Source: JAGOTP01 sp964600845
Lineage (GTDB): Bacteria; Patescibacteriota; Patescibacteriia; 2-12-FULL-60-25
Assembly: GCA_964600845.1 (NCBI GenBank)
Contig: CAZRJW010000005.1
Coordinates: forward strand, 1 to 64,000
Direction: 5' to 3'
DNA: 64,000 bases
Under the pieces are notes generated by a model. The model was not told the origin of the DNA, searched no databases, and saw only the letters and a program-made list of their open reading frames with translations. Below, piece by piece: positions 8,027-16,311 of the stretch; within the stretch, counting starts at the first letter, position 1; the number at the start of each line of letters is the position of its first letter. The position numbers were made by a program, and so were the translations under genes.

Positions 8027-8423
8027 ACGTCTTGGGCGTTGCGGACCTGTCCCGGAAAACGCGGAGTCCCGCTTTTGGTCCTTCGTGAAAAAGGGGCCAG
8101 TGTGCTGGGAGTGGCAAGGCACTACATCTCGTGGATACGGGAACATGCGAGTTGGATCGACGGTGGACGGCACGCGAAAGAAGATCCTCGCGCACCGTTA
8201 CTCGTTAGGTCTCGCTCTGGGCCGCGATGTAGTCGGTCTTGCGTTACACAAATGCGATAACAGGCTGTGTGTTCGTCCAGACCATCTCTACGAAGGAACG
8301 GCGTCTCAAAACATGCACGACGCATACGATCGAGGTCGAATCGTTCCATACGATCGACGAGGTGAGCGCAACTCCAACTTCAAGCATGGTCGATTCACCA
8401 TGAGCAAGGCTCATCGCGACTGA
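8019..8423 (+). CDS. HNH endonuclease (HNH_3/homing type)
   Basis: 134 aa from GTG 8019 (GTG 8004 is also possible; both overlap the previous gene). RFWSFV...CWEWQG...GYG, AHRYS and LHKCDNRLCVRPDHL give the HNH fold with its metal-site His/Asn/His. NMHDAYDRGR and the tail ERNSNFKHGR match the DNA-contacting C-terminal repeat common in phage homing HNH enzymes. Free-standing. The 3' end overlaps the convergent repeat-protein gene by 13 bp. Confidence 0.85.
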   Translation: MTERLGRCGPVPENAESRFWSFVKKGPVCWEWQGTTSRGYGNMRVGSTVDGTRKKILAHRYSLGLALGRDVVGLALHKCDNRLCVRPDHLYEGTASQNMHDAYDRGRIVPYDRRGERNSNFKHGRFTMSKAHRD

Positions 8424-10888
8424 TTCTTCTTGGCGATCTTCTTCTTCGAAAGGGTCACGGATTTTTTCCGTGGCCCTTTTTTCTTGCTCATTTTCTTGAC
8501 CAAGAAATACGCGCCGACTGCGATTGCCGCACCGAGCAACACGCCAGCGAGGAGCTGAACTATCCCTGGTCCGCTCTGAACGACGGTAACGCTCGTGTTG
8601 TGGATGTGTTGCTCCGGCCTTCTCTTGGCTTCGACCTCGGCAAAAGCCTTCGCGAAACGCTCGTCGAAGATGCTTTCAATCTTCTTTCGCTGGTTCTTTA
8701 GGCGAATGGACTTCGTTGCGGGAGATTCTTTTTCAGGCGGCTTGGTCTCTTGCTCAAGCGTTTCGATTTGTTGTTCGACGAAGCGTTGCCTGACGGCAGA
8801 CATTTCGCGGTCGACGAAACGCTTCCATTCGTCGTCTTCGGGAGCGGAGAGAAGGAGTGTTGGTCTGGCGTTCAGCTCGCGCATGGATGCGACGGCGCCA
8901 GTGATCTCTGCGAAGCTATCGGCGAGCGTCTGCCTCTGCGACTCCGAAAGGCCGGAGTTCAGGTCTGGATGAAGAATCCTTGCTGCATTCTTCGTTGCGG
9001 TCTCGGCTTTTTTCAGCAGTTCTTTGCGGCGTTGCTCGGCTGTTTTCGGGGCAACGACCATGCTCGTCTCGTCGCAATCGGCGAGATCGTCATCCAAATC
9101 CCAGTCAATCTTGTCGAAGTAGTGAGAAACCGAGTCAGGGTCTCTCTCGTCCTTGCACGGCTTCTTGACCCTTCTCCATGGAAGCCTTCCGTAACCGCCG
9201 CCACCGCCACCACCGCCACCTCCACTCGGAATGGGAGGAGCTGGAACAACTCGAGGAACGAACAAGACGTCAAGTTGCTGAAAACGTGGAAGGTCGAATC
9301 GCGACGGGAAGTAAGCGTCGAACCAGACAAGCGCGTTAGGGATCGGCTCAAGCGAGCCGACAAACGCGTCAGGCTGCTGCGGAACCGGCCGAACGATTCG
9401 GTCTGGATAGACGGCAAGCGAGAACGTCGGCGCAGCAACAGACGGCGACCACGGTGGCTGCACCTGAGCGTCAGGCTGCTGCGGAGTCGGCCGAACGATT
9501 CGGTCTGGGTAAACAGCATCGAAGGGCGTCGACGTGCGCTCAATCCGTGGCTCGACGAACGCGTCAGGCTGCTGCGGAGTCGGACGAACAATGCGGCCTG
9601 GGTGGAACGGACCACCGAAGAACGTCGAGTTGCGCTCGCGGCGCGGCTCAGTGAACGCATCAGGCTGCTGTGGCGTCGGCCGAACGATTCGGTCTGGATA
9701 AACAGGACCAAAGAAAATGGGAACCGCGACAACGCGAGGCTCCACAAACGAATCAGGCTGCTGCGGTGCGGGCCGAACGATGCGGTCTGGCGCAACCGGC
9801 GAGAGGAAGATGGCGCTTCGTTCGCGCCTCGGCTCTACGAGAGCCGGTGGCTGCTGTGGAACGGGCCTAACGATGCGGTCTGGGTAGACAGCATCGAATG
9901 GCGTCGAGGTGCGCTCGCGCCTGGGCTCTACGAGAGCCGGTGGCTGTTGCGGCGTCGGCCGGATGACTCGATCGGGATAGAACGCGCCGAAGAACGTCGA
10001 GGTGCGCTCACGCCTGGGCTCTACAAGGGCCGGAGGCTGCTGTGGCGCAGGCCGAACGATTCGGTCTGGGTAGAACGCGCCGAAGAACGTCGAGGTGCGC
10101 TCCCTGCGTGGCTCCGTGAACGCGTCAGGTTGCTGCGGTGCAGGCCGAACGATGCGGTCTGGCGCAACCGGCGATAGGAAGATGGCAGAACGCTCGCGAC
10201 GCGGCTCGACGAGGGCCGGTGGCTGCTGCGGTGCGGGCCGAACGATGCGGTCTGGCGCAACCTGCGAGAGAAAGATGGCGGTGCGCTCGCGACGCGGCTC
10301 TGTGAGCGCGTCAGGTTGCTGTGGCGCGGGTCGAACGATTCGGTCTGGGTAGAACGCTCCAAAGAACGTCGAGGTGCGCTCGCGCCTAGGCTCGACGAGA
10401 GCCGGAGGCTGCTGAGTCGGAGGTCGTGGTGGTGGTTGCGGCCATGTCGGGTCGAAGAAAGCGACCGTGCGGTCTCGCAGCGGGAAGGTCTCGCCTGTCG
10501 CAGACACGGGTCGCGCAAGACCTCGAGGTGGTAGCTCGTCGAACGCACGAAGAATCGCTCCGGAAGGTCGTTCGTATTCTGGAGGCGCGAAGAACGACTC
10601 TTGCTCCGCTCGAACTGGCGCGCGAGACGGCTGCGGACACTCGGGGAAAAACCAAAACGCATCTTGTTGCGCTGGAGGCGCAAAGAACGATTCTTGCGCC
10701 GCTCGAACTGGCGCGCGCGATGGCTGCGGGCATTCGGGCGCAACGTACTCTGGTGAACCCCAGAAATAGTCTATGAGTGGCGCAGAAGCGTTGTTGAGCC
10801 CTTTGGCCAACGCAGTGGGAGTGCCGCCGTATCCCAGGCGGCGGATCATCTGCGTACGAAGCAGGCGTCCTTTGCCCGAGGAACTCAT
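8411..10888 (-). CDS. Proline-rich repeat protein with C-terminal membrane anchor, 825 aa
   Basis: Residues about 45-115 hold two PECPQPSRAPVRA repeats. Residues about 150-560 hold roughly 12 copies of a 31-aa repeat with the signature PDRIVRPxPQQPDAFxEPRRER followed by an aromatic patch (TSTFFGAFY). A glycine run precedes a helical, charged region. Residues 775-797 are a membrane segment (GIVQLLAGVLLGAAIAVGAY), and a Lys-rich tail follows. Similar repeated P-D/R-I motifs occur in uncharacterised phage structural proteins (established only loosely). The shape, a long rigid Pro-rich stalk plus a membrane anchor, suggests a virion surface fibre or a scaffold on a membrane. First in a minus-strand block with surface-type proteins. 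Confidence 0.6.
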   Translation of the reverse strand: MSSSGKGRLLRTQMIRRLGYGGTPTALAKGLNNASAPLIDYFWGSPEYVAPECPQPSRAPVRAAQESFFAPPAQQDAFWFFPECPQPSRAPVRAEQESFFAPPEYERPSGAILRAFDELPPRGLARPVSATGETFPLRDRTVAFFDPTWPQPPPRPPTQQPPALVEPRRERTSTFFGAFYPDRIVRPAPQQPDALTEPRRERTAIFLSQVAPDRIVRPAPQQPPALVEPRRERSAIFLSPVAPDRIVRPAPQQPDAFTEPRRERTSTFFGAFYPDRIVRPAPQQPPALVEPRRERTSTFFGAFYPDRVIRPTPQQPPALVEPRRERTSTPFDAVYPDRIVRPVPQQPPALVEPRRERSAIFLSPVAPDRIVRPAPQQPDSFVEPRVVAVPIFFGPVYPDRIVRPTPQQPDAFTEPRRERNSTFFGGPFHPGRIVRPTPQQPDAFVEPRIERTSTPFDAVYPDRIVRPTPQQPDAQVQPPWSPSVAAPTFSLAVYPDRIVRPVPQQPDAFVGSLEPIPNALVWFDAYFPSRFDLPRFQQLDVLFVPRVVPAPPIPSGGGGGGGGGGYGRLPWRRVKKPCKDERDPDSVSHYFDKIDWDLDDDLADCDETSMVVAPKTAEQRRKELLKKAETATKNAARILHPDLNSGLSESQRQTLADSFAEITGAVASMRELNARPTLLLSAPEDDEWKRFVDREMSAVRQRFVEQQIETLEQETKPPEKESPATKSIRLKNQRKKIESIFDERFAKAFAEVEAKRRPEQHIHNTSVTVVQSGPGIVQLLAGVLLGAAIAVGAYFLVKKMSKKKGPRKKSVTLSKKKIAKKNQSR
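8449..8482 (+). terminator. Terminator inside the opposite-strand coding end
   Basis: Stem AAAGGGTCACGG / CCGTGGCCCTTT with a T-rich loop and a six-T tail. It can terminate the HNH transcript while lying inside the last 25 codons of the convergent 825-aa gene. Confidence 0.65.
9256..10441 (-). repeat. About 12 tandem 93-bp coding repeats
   Basis: Imperfect 93-bp tandem units inside the 825-aa gene, each encoding one PDRIVRP repeat. The repeats keep other frames open and create long false reading frames on the plus strand. Confidence 0.85.
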
Positions 10889-10891
10889 GGA

Positions 10892-11701
10892 TCACCCTTG
10901 CGTAAAAACGATCTCTCCCGCTGGGCTGACGGCGGTCGTCGCACTCGGAAGCCAGATTAGCGTTGGAACGGTGTCCGCGTAGCAGAGCGGCATTCCGAGC
11001 TGAACAAGATCGGAATCCGCGCCGACGTTTGGAATGCCAACTGCAACGCTTGCAAGAACACGATACGCAACAAGGTGGACCGCTCCGGCGCCATAGCTCG
11101 TGCCGAGAGTCACCGAGGCGATTGCTCCGACGCCCGTTCCGCCAGCTGGCAAAGCAAAAGGAACGAAGGTTCCGGCCACTGCGGTCGCTGGAAAACTCGG
11201 AAGCGTTGCCGTCTGACCCGCACCGAGCGTGGCATCCGTGTAGCTCATCGTCGTATTGGCGATCGCGCCTGCATTCGTAGTTGCAGTGCGCACTTCCATG
11301 CCAACGAGGACGTTATCTCCAGTCGTAGCTCCGTTTCTGTCTCTCGGTGGAAACGCAACGCTTCCAACCGCTTGGGCGGTTGTTGTCGTGACGACGATGC
11401 CGCTGTTCTGCCAGAGACGATCTACAAGCAACAGCCTCCCCGCAGCGTTTGCTGCCGCAGTGAAACGCGCGAGATACACATCCTCGCCTACAACTGCTCC
11501 GGGGAAAGGAATCTGACCGCTCAGAGACGTGAGCGCTTGTCCGGCCATGCCTGGAGCAGGAGCGGCGATCGCACCCGGATTACCCGCTTGGTAAACCGTC
11601 GTGCCATACACACCAGCCGCTTCCATGGTTGCTCCGACCTTCTGGAAGAAGAACGGAGGAAGCATCCCAGCTATCGCAGCGTCGAGCGTTGTAATGGCCA
11701 C
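10892..11701 (-). CDS. Beta-rich virion-type protein, 269 aa
   Basis: GTG start at 11701. Ala/Thr/Gly/Val-rich with few charges, the composition of phage fibre or decoration proteins. The N-terminus (ITTLDAAIAGMLPPFFFQKVG) could be a membrane-active or assembly peptide. Probably a surface or receptor-binding protein of the minus-strand module. No named family. Confidence 0.5.
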   Translation of the reverse strand: MAITTLDAAIAGMLPPFFFQKVGATMEAAGVYGTTVYQAGNPGAIAAPAPGMAGQALTSLSGQIPFPGAVVGEDVYLARFTAAANAAGRLLLVDRLWQNSGIVVTTTTAQAVGSVAFPPRDRNGATTGDNVLVGMEVRTATTNAGAIANTTMSYTDATLGAGQTATLPSFPATAVAGTFVPFALPAGGTGVGAIASVTLGTSYGAGAVHLVAYRVLASVAVGIPNVGADSDLVQLGMPLCYADTVPTLIWLPSATTAVSPAGEIVFTQG

Positions 11702-11704
11702 AAA

Positions 11705-11974
11705 TCACACACCAGTGCGCAAAAGAGCGTCGAGCTGTCGGCCACGAATCGCCGCGCGCTCGAACTCTTCGATTCGCTTCATGAACGGCTTGCACTCGCC
11801 AGAGTCAGCGCATGGGCCACACACAGGCTTCATGCAACGACGGCAGAAGCCACCTGGGTCTTGCTTCACGAAGATGACCTTCTGGCAGTGAGCGCAAGTG
11901 TGCGTGTCCCACTCGGTTGACTTTCCATCGGCACCAACTGCAATCGCGTACCCCTGTGGACGAAGCACGTTCAT
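11705..11974 (-). CDS. Zinc-ribbon protein of phage structural modules, 89 aa
   Basis: CAHC...GGFCRRCMKPVCGPCADSGEC gives several CxxC pairs for one or two zinc sites, followed by a helical tail (PFMKRIEEFERAAIR). Very similar short zinc-ribbon proteins sit among head-tail or fibre genes of many phages, where their role is not established. Its placement among surface proteins fits that pattern. Confidence 0.65.
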   Translation of the reverse strand: MNVLRPQGYAIAVGADGKSTEWDTHTCAHCQKVIFVKQDPGGFCRRCMKPVCGPCADSGECKPFMKRIEEFERAAIRGRQLDALLRTGV

Positions 11975-11981
11975 GTGCAGA

Positions 11982-12431
11982 TCACTGCTCTTCGAAATGA
12001 ATCAAAGCAGTCACGGCAACAAGTGCAGCAACTGGAGTGTTGATCGCGAACCCGTTGCTCGCAACGGCGGGATACACAAGCTCCCCATACGGAGCCGCGA
12101 CCCAGCGAAACGTCGCACGCTGATTCAGCGGAATCGTCAGCAGAATCGCTCCAGCCGTGACAGTCGGGGCGACGGTGTGATTCTCGCCGACATCCGACAA
12201 GGCTGCGGCGTCTGCGCTGTCAAGCGCGGTCGGAGTCACGCCGGTAGACGTGCCTGACGTGGTGCATCGTTGCACCTGATACTGGAACGTGTTGTCGGCC
12301 GGAGACGCGTCGCAGCCGACGATCATCTCGTACAACTTGCCACGTCGCGGCGTGGTAGCGTCACTTGTGATGGAGCCAACCGGCAACGAGAGGGAAGCGG
12401 TTCGATTCAGTTCAGCTGCGTATCTTGCCAT
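11982..12431 (-). CDS. Beta-rich structural protein, 149 aa
   Basis: Begins MARYAAELNRTASLSLPVG and contains LYEMIVGCDASPADNTFQYQVQRC and LNQRATFRWVAAPYGEL, a pattern familiar from uncharacterised phage virion proteins. Probably a decoration or baseplate/vertex component. A -10-like TAGTGT lies at 12443-12438 on the minus strand, 6 nt before the ATG, so the gene may also have its own leaderless transcript. Confidence 0.55.
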   Translation of the reverse strand: MARYAAELNRTASLSLPVGSITSDATTPRRGKLYEMIVGCDASPADNTFQYQVQRCTTSGTSTGVTPTALDSADAAALSDVGENHTVAPTVTAGAILLTIPLNQRATFRWVAAPYGELVYPAVASNGFAINTPVAALVAVTALIHFEEQ

Positions 12432-12437
12432 GAGCTG

Positions 12438-12443
12438 ACACTA
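12438..12443 (-). promoter_or_regulatory. Candidate leaderless -10 (TAGTGT)
   Basis: TAGTGT, then exactly 6 nt (CAGCTC), then the ATG at 12431. Same geometry as at 22944, 43051 and 48314. Confidence 0.4.
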
Positions 12444-12472
12444 CGCCTTTGCTTGGTCGATTGCAACCCACG

Positions 12473-12485
12473 CTGAACGATTCAG
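12473..12485. promoter_or_regulatory. 13-bp palindrome CTGAACGATTCAG
   Basis: Perfect copy of the dispersed CTGAA-N3-TTCAG palindrome. It contains the TGA stop of the 84-aa gene (12482-12736) and lies 42 bp upstream of the start at 12431. Confidence 0.7.
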
Positions 12486-12736
12486 TTTAGCCGTTCGCTG
12501 ATCACGCAATAGTCGGTAATGGAGCCAGTCCAGTTTGGCGTCGTCTCCAAAGATGTCGGCGTCGGATTCAAAATCCCGGTGTAGTAACACCACGTCAAAA
12601 GACCCGTGCTCCAGACGCGCTGAGCATAGGTTGGCGGGATTGGCGTTGAACTCGTGTCAACCGAGTAGAACGCATTGCTTGTTGGCGTTTCTTGAAGAAC
12701 CGTCGAGTCGATAATCTGTCCGCTGAAGTCCGCCAT
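12482..12736 (-). CDS. Small beta-rich virion-type protein, 84 aa
   Basis: Begins MADFSGQIIDSTVLQ, a common type of start in phage structural proteins, and has GAGGAG upstream. Aromatic and Thr/Ser-rich (VWSTGLLTWCYYTGI). Function unknown; in line with the other surface-module genes. Confidence 0.5.
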   Translation of the reverse strand: MADFSGQIIDSTVLQETPTSNAFYSVDTSSTPIPPTYAQRVWSTGLLTWCYYTGILNPTPTSLETTPNWTGSITDYCVISERLN

Positions 12737-12742
12737 GGCTCC

Positions 12743-13642
12743 TCAGACTGGTGTTGTTCCGTTTTGCCAAGGAACGAGACATTCCCCAGCGTAAACGAAG
12801 GCATCGGATGCGAGGTTGACCGTGCTTGGGTATCCACGAACGACGCCTCTGAGACGCAACGTGTTCGACAGGCCAACGAGCCCTGGAGTTGATTGCGAAG
12901 ACCCTCTTCCGTACATCAGCTGCACTCCGAGGTCTTTACCATCCCAAGGGTCGACGCCGACTCCCGCGCTCCCGAAGATGTAAACCGTGGTGTAAGGCTG
13001 AGCGAAAATGGTCTTCACTGCCCACACGGACGTCGGCGAGTACCACCACTGCCATTGTGTTCCAGAAACAGAAAATATCGCACCGGCAGGCGCAGCGGCG
13101 ACTGCATACGGTGCGCTGTTCCCTGCGGCGTATGTTCCATTGGCCATCGCCTCGAGAGCAAAGGCTCCAAGAAGCGTCGAGGTTCCATCGGTGAAAAACA
13201 GGTAGAACGAGCGGATTCCAGCGACGTTCTGGTCTCCGTCGTATGTGATCGCGTGGCACCTCACCGAAGGAGGCGTTCCCGTGATGAGCGCACCGGCTGA
13301 AATCAGTGTCGTCTCGTTTGCCGCTGTGACCTGAGAGTCAGGAACCGAACCGCTTCCGACCGTTGCTGGTGCGACGACGGCGACCTTGATCGTGATTGTC
13401 GAAGCTGAGGCTCCTCGAAGGACAGTGATCCAAACAGACCCTCTTGTCAGAATCCACCAAGTGTTCGTGGTGTTCATCGCCGCGCCCGAGGTGATGTAGT
13501 TCGTCACCGTTGAGCGCAATGTGCCGTTGCCGTTCGCATAGAGCGTCCAGCCGTTCGCGAGCAAGAGAGCGTTGAGCTGATACAAGCCTTCTGAAGCTTG
13601 ATTCACTGCCGCGTCGATGTTGACTACTGAAGCTTTTGCCAT
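12743..13642 (-). CDS. Beta-rich virion surface protein, 299 aa
   Basis: Start taken at the ATG of MAKASVVNIDAAVNQ (13642), which has GAGAG upstream; an upstream extension to 13693 overlaps the neighbour. Low-charge Gly/Thr/Ala/Val/Trp-rich beta protein typical of phage tail-fibre or capsid-associated proteins. Contains WWILTRGSVWITVLRGASASTITIKV and an aromatic WQWWYSPTSVW region. No family recognised. Confidence 0.5.
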   Translation of the reverse strand: MAKASVVNIDAAVNQASEGLYQLNALLLANGWTLYANGNGTLRSTVTNYITSGAAMNTTNTWWILTRGSVWITVLRGASASTITIKVAVVAPATVGSGSVPDSQVTAANETTLISAGALITGTPPSVRCHAITYDGDQNVAGIRSFYLFFTDGTSTLLGAFALEAMANGTYAAGNSAPYAVAAAPAGAIFSVSGTQWQWWYSPTSVWAVKTIFAQPYTTVYIFGSAGVGVDPWDGKDLGVQLMYGRGSSQSTPGLVGLSNTLRLRGVVRGYPSTVNLASDAFVYAGECLVPWQNGTTPV

Positions 13643-13649
13643 GGTTCTC

Positions 13650-14222
13650 TCACGTAAACAGTTCAGCGCCCTGCACAACTGCAAATGCGCCAATCGTGTC
13701 GCTCACGACCTCGAAGACGTACCAGTCCGATGCAGCGATCGTCACCGCTCCAGCAAGCACCTGGCTGTTCAGAGCTGCAGCGGTCGACCAAGTGAATCCA
13801 GCAACAAGAGCGCCGGTAGACTGCCTACGCACCTGAACCGTTGCGATTCCGCCACCGATGGCTCCTACAAGGGCGCGGCTTCTTGCCTGCACGACTTGCG
13901 CCGCTTCCAGATACACCGCGCCGTAAGCGACGGGCGTGGTGCCCGCTGCTGCAACGGTGGATGCGGCAACAGGGATCAGGATATTTCGCGTTCCGGTAAC
14001 ACGCCAGACGGCAGGAGGTACTCGTCCGAAGCCGCCTTCGTAGTCGCATTCAACTCGCCCAACGCCTACGACGAAAGCGGTGTCCCCTGGTTCAAGCGCG
14101 GCTGCCGATTGCGGTGTTCCTCCGTATCCAGTCACGTTTGGAAGCACCAAAAGAGTGGCGAAGTTTCCCCAGTCCCGTGGCTGGCGATTACGAGGTTGAA
14201 TGGCAGGTGTAACGATTGACAT
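13650..14222 (-). CDS. Beta-rich structural protein, 190 aa
   Basis: Start at 14222 (MSIVTPAIQPRNRQPRDW), where the ATG shares a base with the previous stop (TGATG). Shares composition and length class with its neighbours. Probable virion component; unknown family. Confidence 0.5.
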   Translation of the reverse strand: MSIVTPAIQPRNRQPRDWGNFATLLVLPNVTGYGGTPQSAAALEPGDTAFVVGVGRVECDYEGGFGRVPPAVWRVTGTRNILIPVAASTVAAAGTTPVAYGAVYLEAAQVVQARSRALVGAIGGGIATVQVRRQSTGALVAGFTWSTAAALNSQVLAGAVTIAASDWYVFEVVSDTIGAFAVVQGAELFT

Positions 14223-15421
14223 CAGTTGTTTCCTAGGATTTGAACGACAGTGCCGAGTGCGCCGTCGACAGGCGTCAAACAAAGAAACTTGTTCAGCGCG
14301 ATGATAGATGGATCGCCGGTATTCGTGGAAATCCCGATGCCGAGGCCAGCAAATATCTCGATAGTATTGCCCGTAATAATGAGCGCCCAGTTCGCGCCCA
14401 GTTCGCTTTCTATGACGGATACGCCAACAGGAAGCGCTTTGAGCTTAGACGCACTGCAAGTGAATCTGCCACCGTTGCCAGCGAGAGTAATGGCTGAGCG
14501 GCATCCCGACGCGTTTATATTCAGTTGAACAGCGCTCCAGTTTGCGTCAACTCCAAGGCCGTAAGAGTAGATGCCTCCTCCGGTAGCAGACGCCGATGTC
14601 GCGTCTATGGTCACATTGCTGAGGCTAATGTTTTCTACCGCTGCTCCTATTTGATCAGAATAAATCCCCCACTCGGCGAACCCTTCAAACCGCGAGTGAG
14701 AGACGGAAATGTCTCCAAAAAAACCAAGGTCTCCGCTGAAATACAGTGGACAGTCGAACCCCGTCGTCTCGAGTCCTCTGATTTTCACATTCGACGTTGG
14801 CAGAACGCAGATTGCTTTCCAATCGAACGGAAACTCGCCTCCGTTGAAAGATGCCGAAGCGGTGCAATCCTCAAGCGCGAAACCAGATCCGGCAAAGCCA
14901 ACCGTTTGCGCTCCAGGGAGAAGGTTAAACGGGCCGAGCGCAAGGTCGCACCTTCGAATCACCGCTCCTGCAGCGCTGTTGAAAATGTTGCCACCTGGAT
15001 TCGGCGAGCCGGAGCCAACGCTCTGCACAACCACGGAAAACTGCTCAACGACACTGCCTACGCCAGCCAAGCTGAACGTGGCCTGCGGACCCGTCTTCTT
15101 CGTCAGAATCGTGCTGGCTCCAACGCCAGCTCCTGACAAGATCGTACCCGCAGGAATGACCAGAGGCGTCGTCACAATGCCAGTGTCGAGGTCGTACGAA
15201 CCCGGACGCACCTTCACATCGCCAGGCAAGACAGCAGCAGCGGCGAGAGCAGCCTCAATCCCTGCACCATCACCCGTATCTGGAAAGTAGTAGAAACCAT
15301 CCATGGCGTATGCGGTCGACGAATCTCCAGCAGGTACGTTGCCAACGACATACTTCGGGCCAAAGCGGTCAGGTCCGCTTCCGCTTCCGCTTCCGCTTCC
15401 AATGACGAGTAGTTGTGCCAT
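14222..15421 (-). CDS. Parallel beta-helix (pectate-lyase-like) spike or receptor-binding protein
   Basis: 399 aa. The N-terminus has an SGSGSGSG linker. Residues about 40-110 (GFYYFPDTGDGAGIEAALAAAA...PGSYDLDTGIVT..LVIPAGTILSGAGVGASTIL) match the opening of phage pectin-lyase-fold proteins. Coils follow with repeated short I/V/L-x-N/D/G steps (ISVSHSRFEG, ISLSNVTID, ITGNTIEIF). Such proteins bind or cleave host surface glycans. First gene of the minus-strand surface operon, divergent from the gene at 15483. Confidence 0.7.
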   Translation of the reverse strand: MAQLLVIGSGSGSGSGPDRFGPKYVVGNVPAGDSSTAYAMDGFYYFPDTGDGAGIEAALAAAAVLPGDVKVRPGSYDLDTGIVTTPLVIPAGTILSGAGVGASTILTKKTGPQATFSLAGVGSVVEQFSVVVQSVGSGSPNPGGNIFNSAAGAVIRRCDLALGPFNLLPGAQTVGFAGSGFALEDCTASASFNGGEFPFDWKAICVLPTSNVKIRGLETTGFDCPLYFSGDLGFFGDISVSHSRFEGFAEWGIYSDQIGAAVENISLSNVTIDATSASATGGGIYSYGLGVDANWSAVQLNINASGCRSAITLAGNGGRFTCSASKLKALPVGVSVIESELGANWALIITGNTIEIFAGLGIGISTNTGDPSIIALNKFLCLTPVDGALGTVVQILGNN

Positions 15422-15482
15422 CGGAAGAGCATACTACCAAAGACGTCCTACCGCCCGAATCGTTCAGGTAGTAAGATTCAGC
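15422..15482. promoter_or_regulatory. Divergent promoter region
   Basis: Between the minus-strand spike gene and the gene at 15483. Plus strand: CCGAATCGTTCAG (15455-15467, one mismatch to the palindrome) then TAAGAT (15472-15477), 5 nt before the ATG at 15483. Minus strand: TAGTAT about 9 nt before the ATG at 15421. The same palindrome could control both directions. Confidence 0.5.
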
Positions 15483-15833
15483 ATGGCACTCACCGTATCG
15501 CTGGTCCCTAGCGGGCTTCATCACGCTGTCACAAGCGGAACAATCGACATTGGCGCTTCATACGGTCAGGTTGCTGCCGTTGCGGCGAACCAGCTGATGA
15601 AGTTGCTCTTGCCATTCGAGCGAGAAGTCTACAACAAGCCGGGGTATCAAGATCAAGTCTACGTCGTTTCAAAGCTGAACGACGCGTCCATCACTGCCAT
15701 TCGGCTCGACGCCACGCAGTTCGAGTCAGACCCAACAACCGGCGCATCGGTCTTGCGTCTTCGTGTTGACGTCGCGGCGGTTCCGGGCGATGTACTGATC
15801 TGGATCGAGTCACACCACTCGACCGGACGCTAA
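15483..15833 (+). CDS. Small structural-type protein, 116 aa
   Basis: ATG 15483 lies 5 nt downstream of TAAGAT with no ribosome-binding site, so a leaderless start is likely; longer upstream starts would run through the promoter. Contains LVPSGLHHAVTSGTIDIGASYGQVAAVAANQLMKLLLPFE, a mix of beta and amphipathic segments. Unknown; possibly virion-associated. Confidence 0.55.
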   Translation: MALTVSLVPSGLHHAVTSGTIDIGASYGQVAAVAANQLMKLLLPFEREVYNKPGYQDQVYVVSKLNDASITAIRLDATQFESDPTTGASVLRLRVDVAAVPGDVLIWIESHHSTGR

Positions 15834-15866
15834 TCAACACCCCACCGAGAAGAAAGAGAACGGTCC

Positions 15867-16172
15867 ATGTCAGGAATCATCGACAACTCCGACAAAGAAA
15901 TCCTTCGGCCCGACCCGAGCCTCGCTGATGATGTGAAGCTCTACCCGAGCCCGTCGTTCGGAAAAGATGCCGCTGTCGCAATCAAGGGCGGAAATCAAAT
16001 CTGCTGGAACTGTTTCACGGTCCTCGGAGGAGACTTCACAGACCTCGTGATGGGTCACGCAATCGTTCGATTCTGCAAGAGCAAACGCTGTCACAAGGTG
16101 TGCTCGCAGATGAACGCAAGACGCGAGCAAGAGCAGTACGCGCAGGCCACAAAAATCATCACCAGCGGCTGA
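15867..16172 (+). CDS. Cys-rich putative zinc-binding protein, 101 aa
   Basis: CWNC at residues about 49-52 and CKSKRCHKVC in the second half supply five Cys and a His for one zinc site. The N-terminus is acidic. Good AAGAAAGAGAACGG-type leader. Function unknown, possibly a nucleic-acid-binding regulator. Confidence 0.5.
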   Translation: MSGIIDNSDKEILRPDPSLADDVKLYPSPSFGKDAAVAIKGGNQICWNCFTVLGGDFTDLVMGHAIVRFCKSKRCHKVCSQMNARREQEQYAQATKIITSG

Positions 16173-16249
16173 GTTTGACCAACGCTGGAGAAGAGGTACG
16201 CTGAGACTTGAACGTCTACCTCTTCTCGGTGGGAAACGGTCACCTCCAG

Positions 16250-16290
16250 AAAGGCTCATTGGCTACCCGGCCAGTGGGCCTTTCGCTTTT
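16250..16290 (+). terminator. Rho-independent terminator
   Basis: Stem AAAGGCTCATTGG / CCAGTGGGCCTTT, an 8-nt loop, then CGCTTTT. It lies 10 bp upstream of the next -10. Confidence 0.75.
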
Positions 16291-16299
16291 GTCCGGTGC

Positions 16300-16305
16300 T
16301 ACTCT
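16300..16305 (+). promoter_or_regulatory. Candidate leaderless -10 (TACTCT)
   Basis: TACTCT followed by exactly 6 nt and the ATG at 16312, immediately downstream of a terminator. Confidence 0.35.
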
Positions 16306-16311
16306 CCTCTG

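Noticed and set aside
8750..10177. A 475-aa open frame on the plus strand through the repeat gene
   Set aside because: It is Arg/Trp-rich and lies opposite the PDRIVRP repeats, whose periodic 93-bp units (a multiple of 3) keep antisense frames open. The minus-strand frame has clean domains and a membrane anchor.
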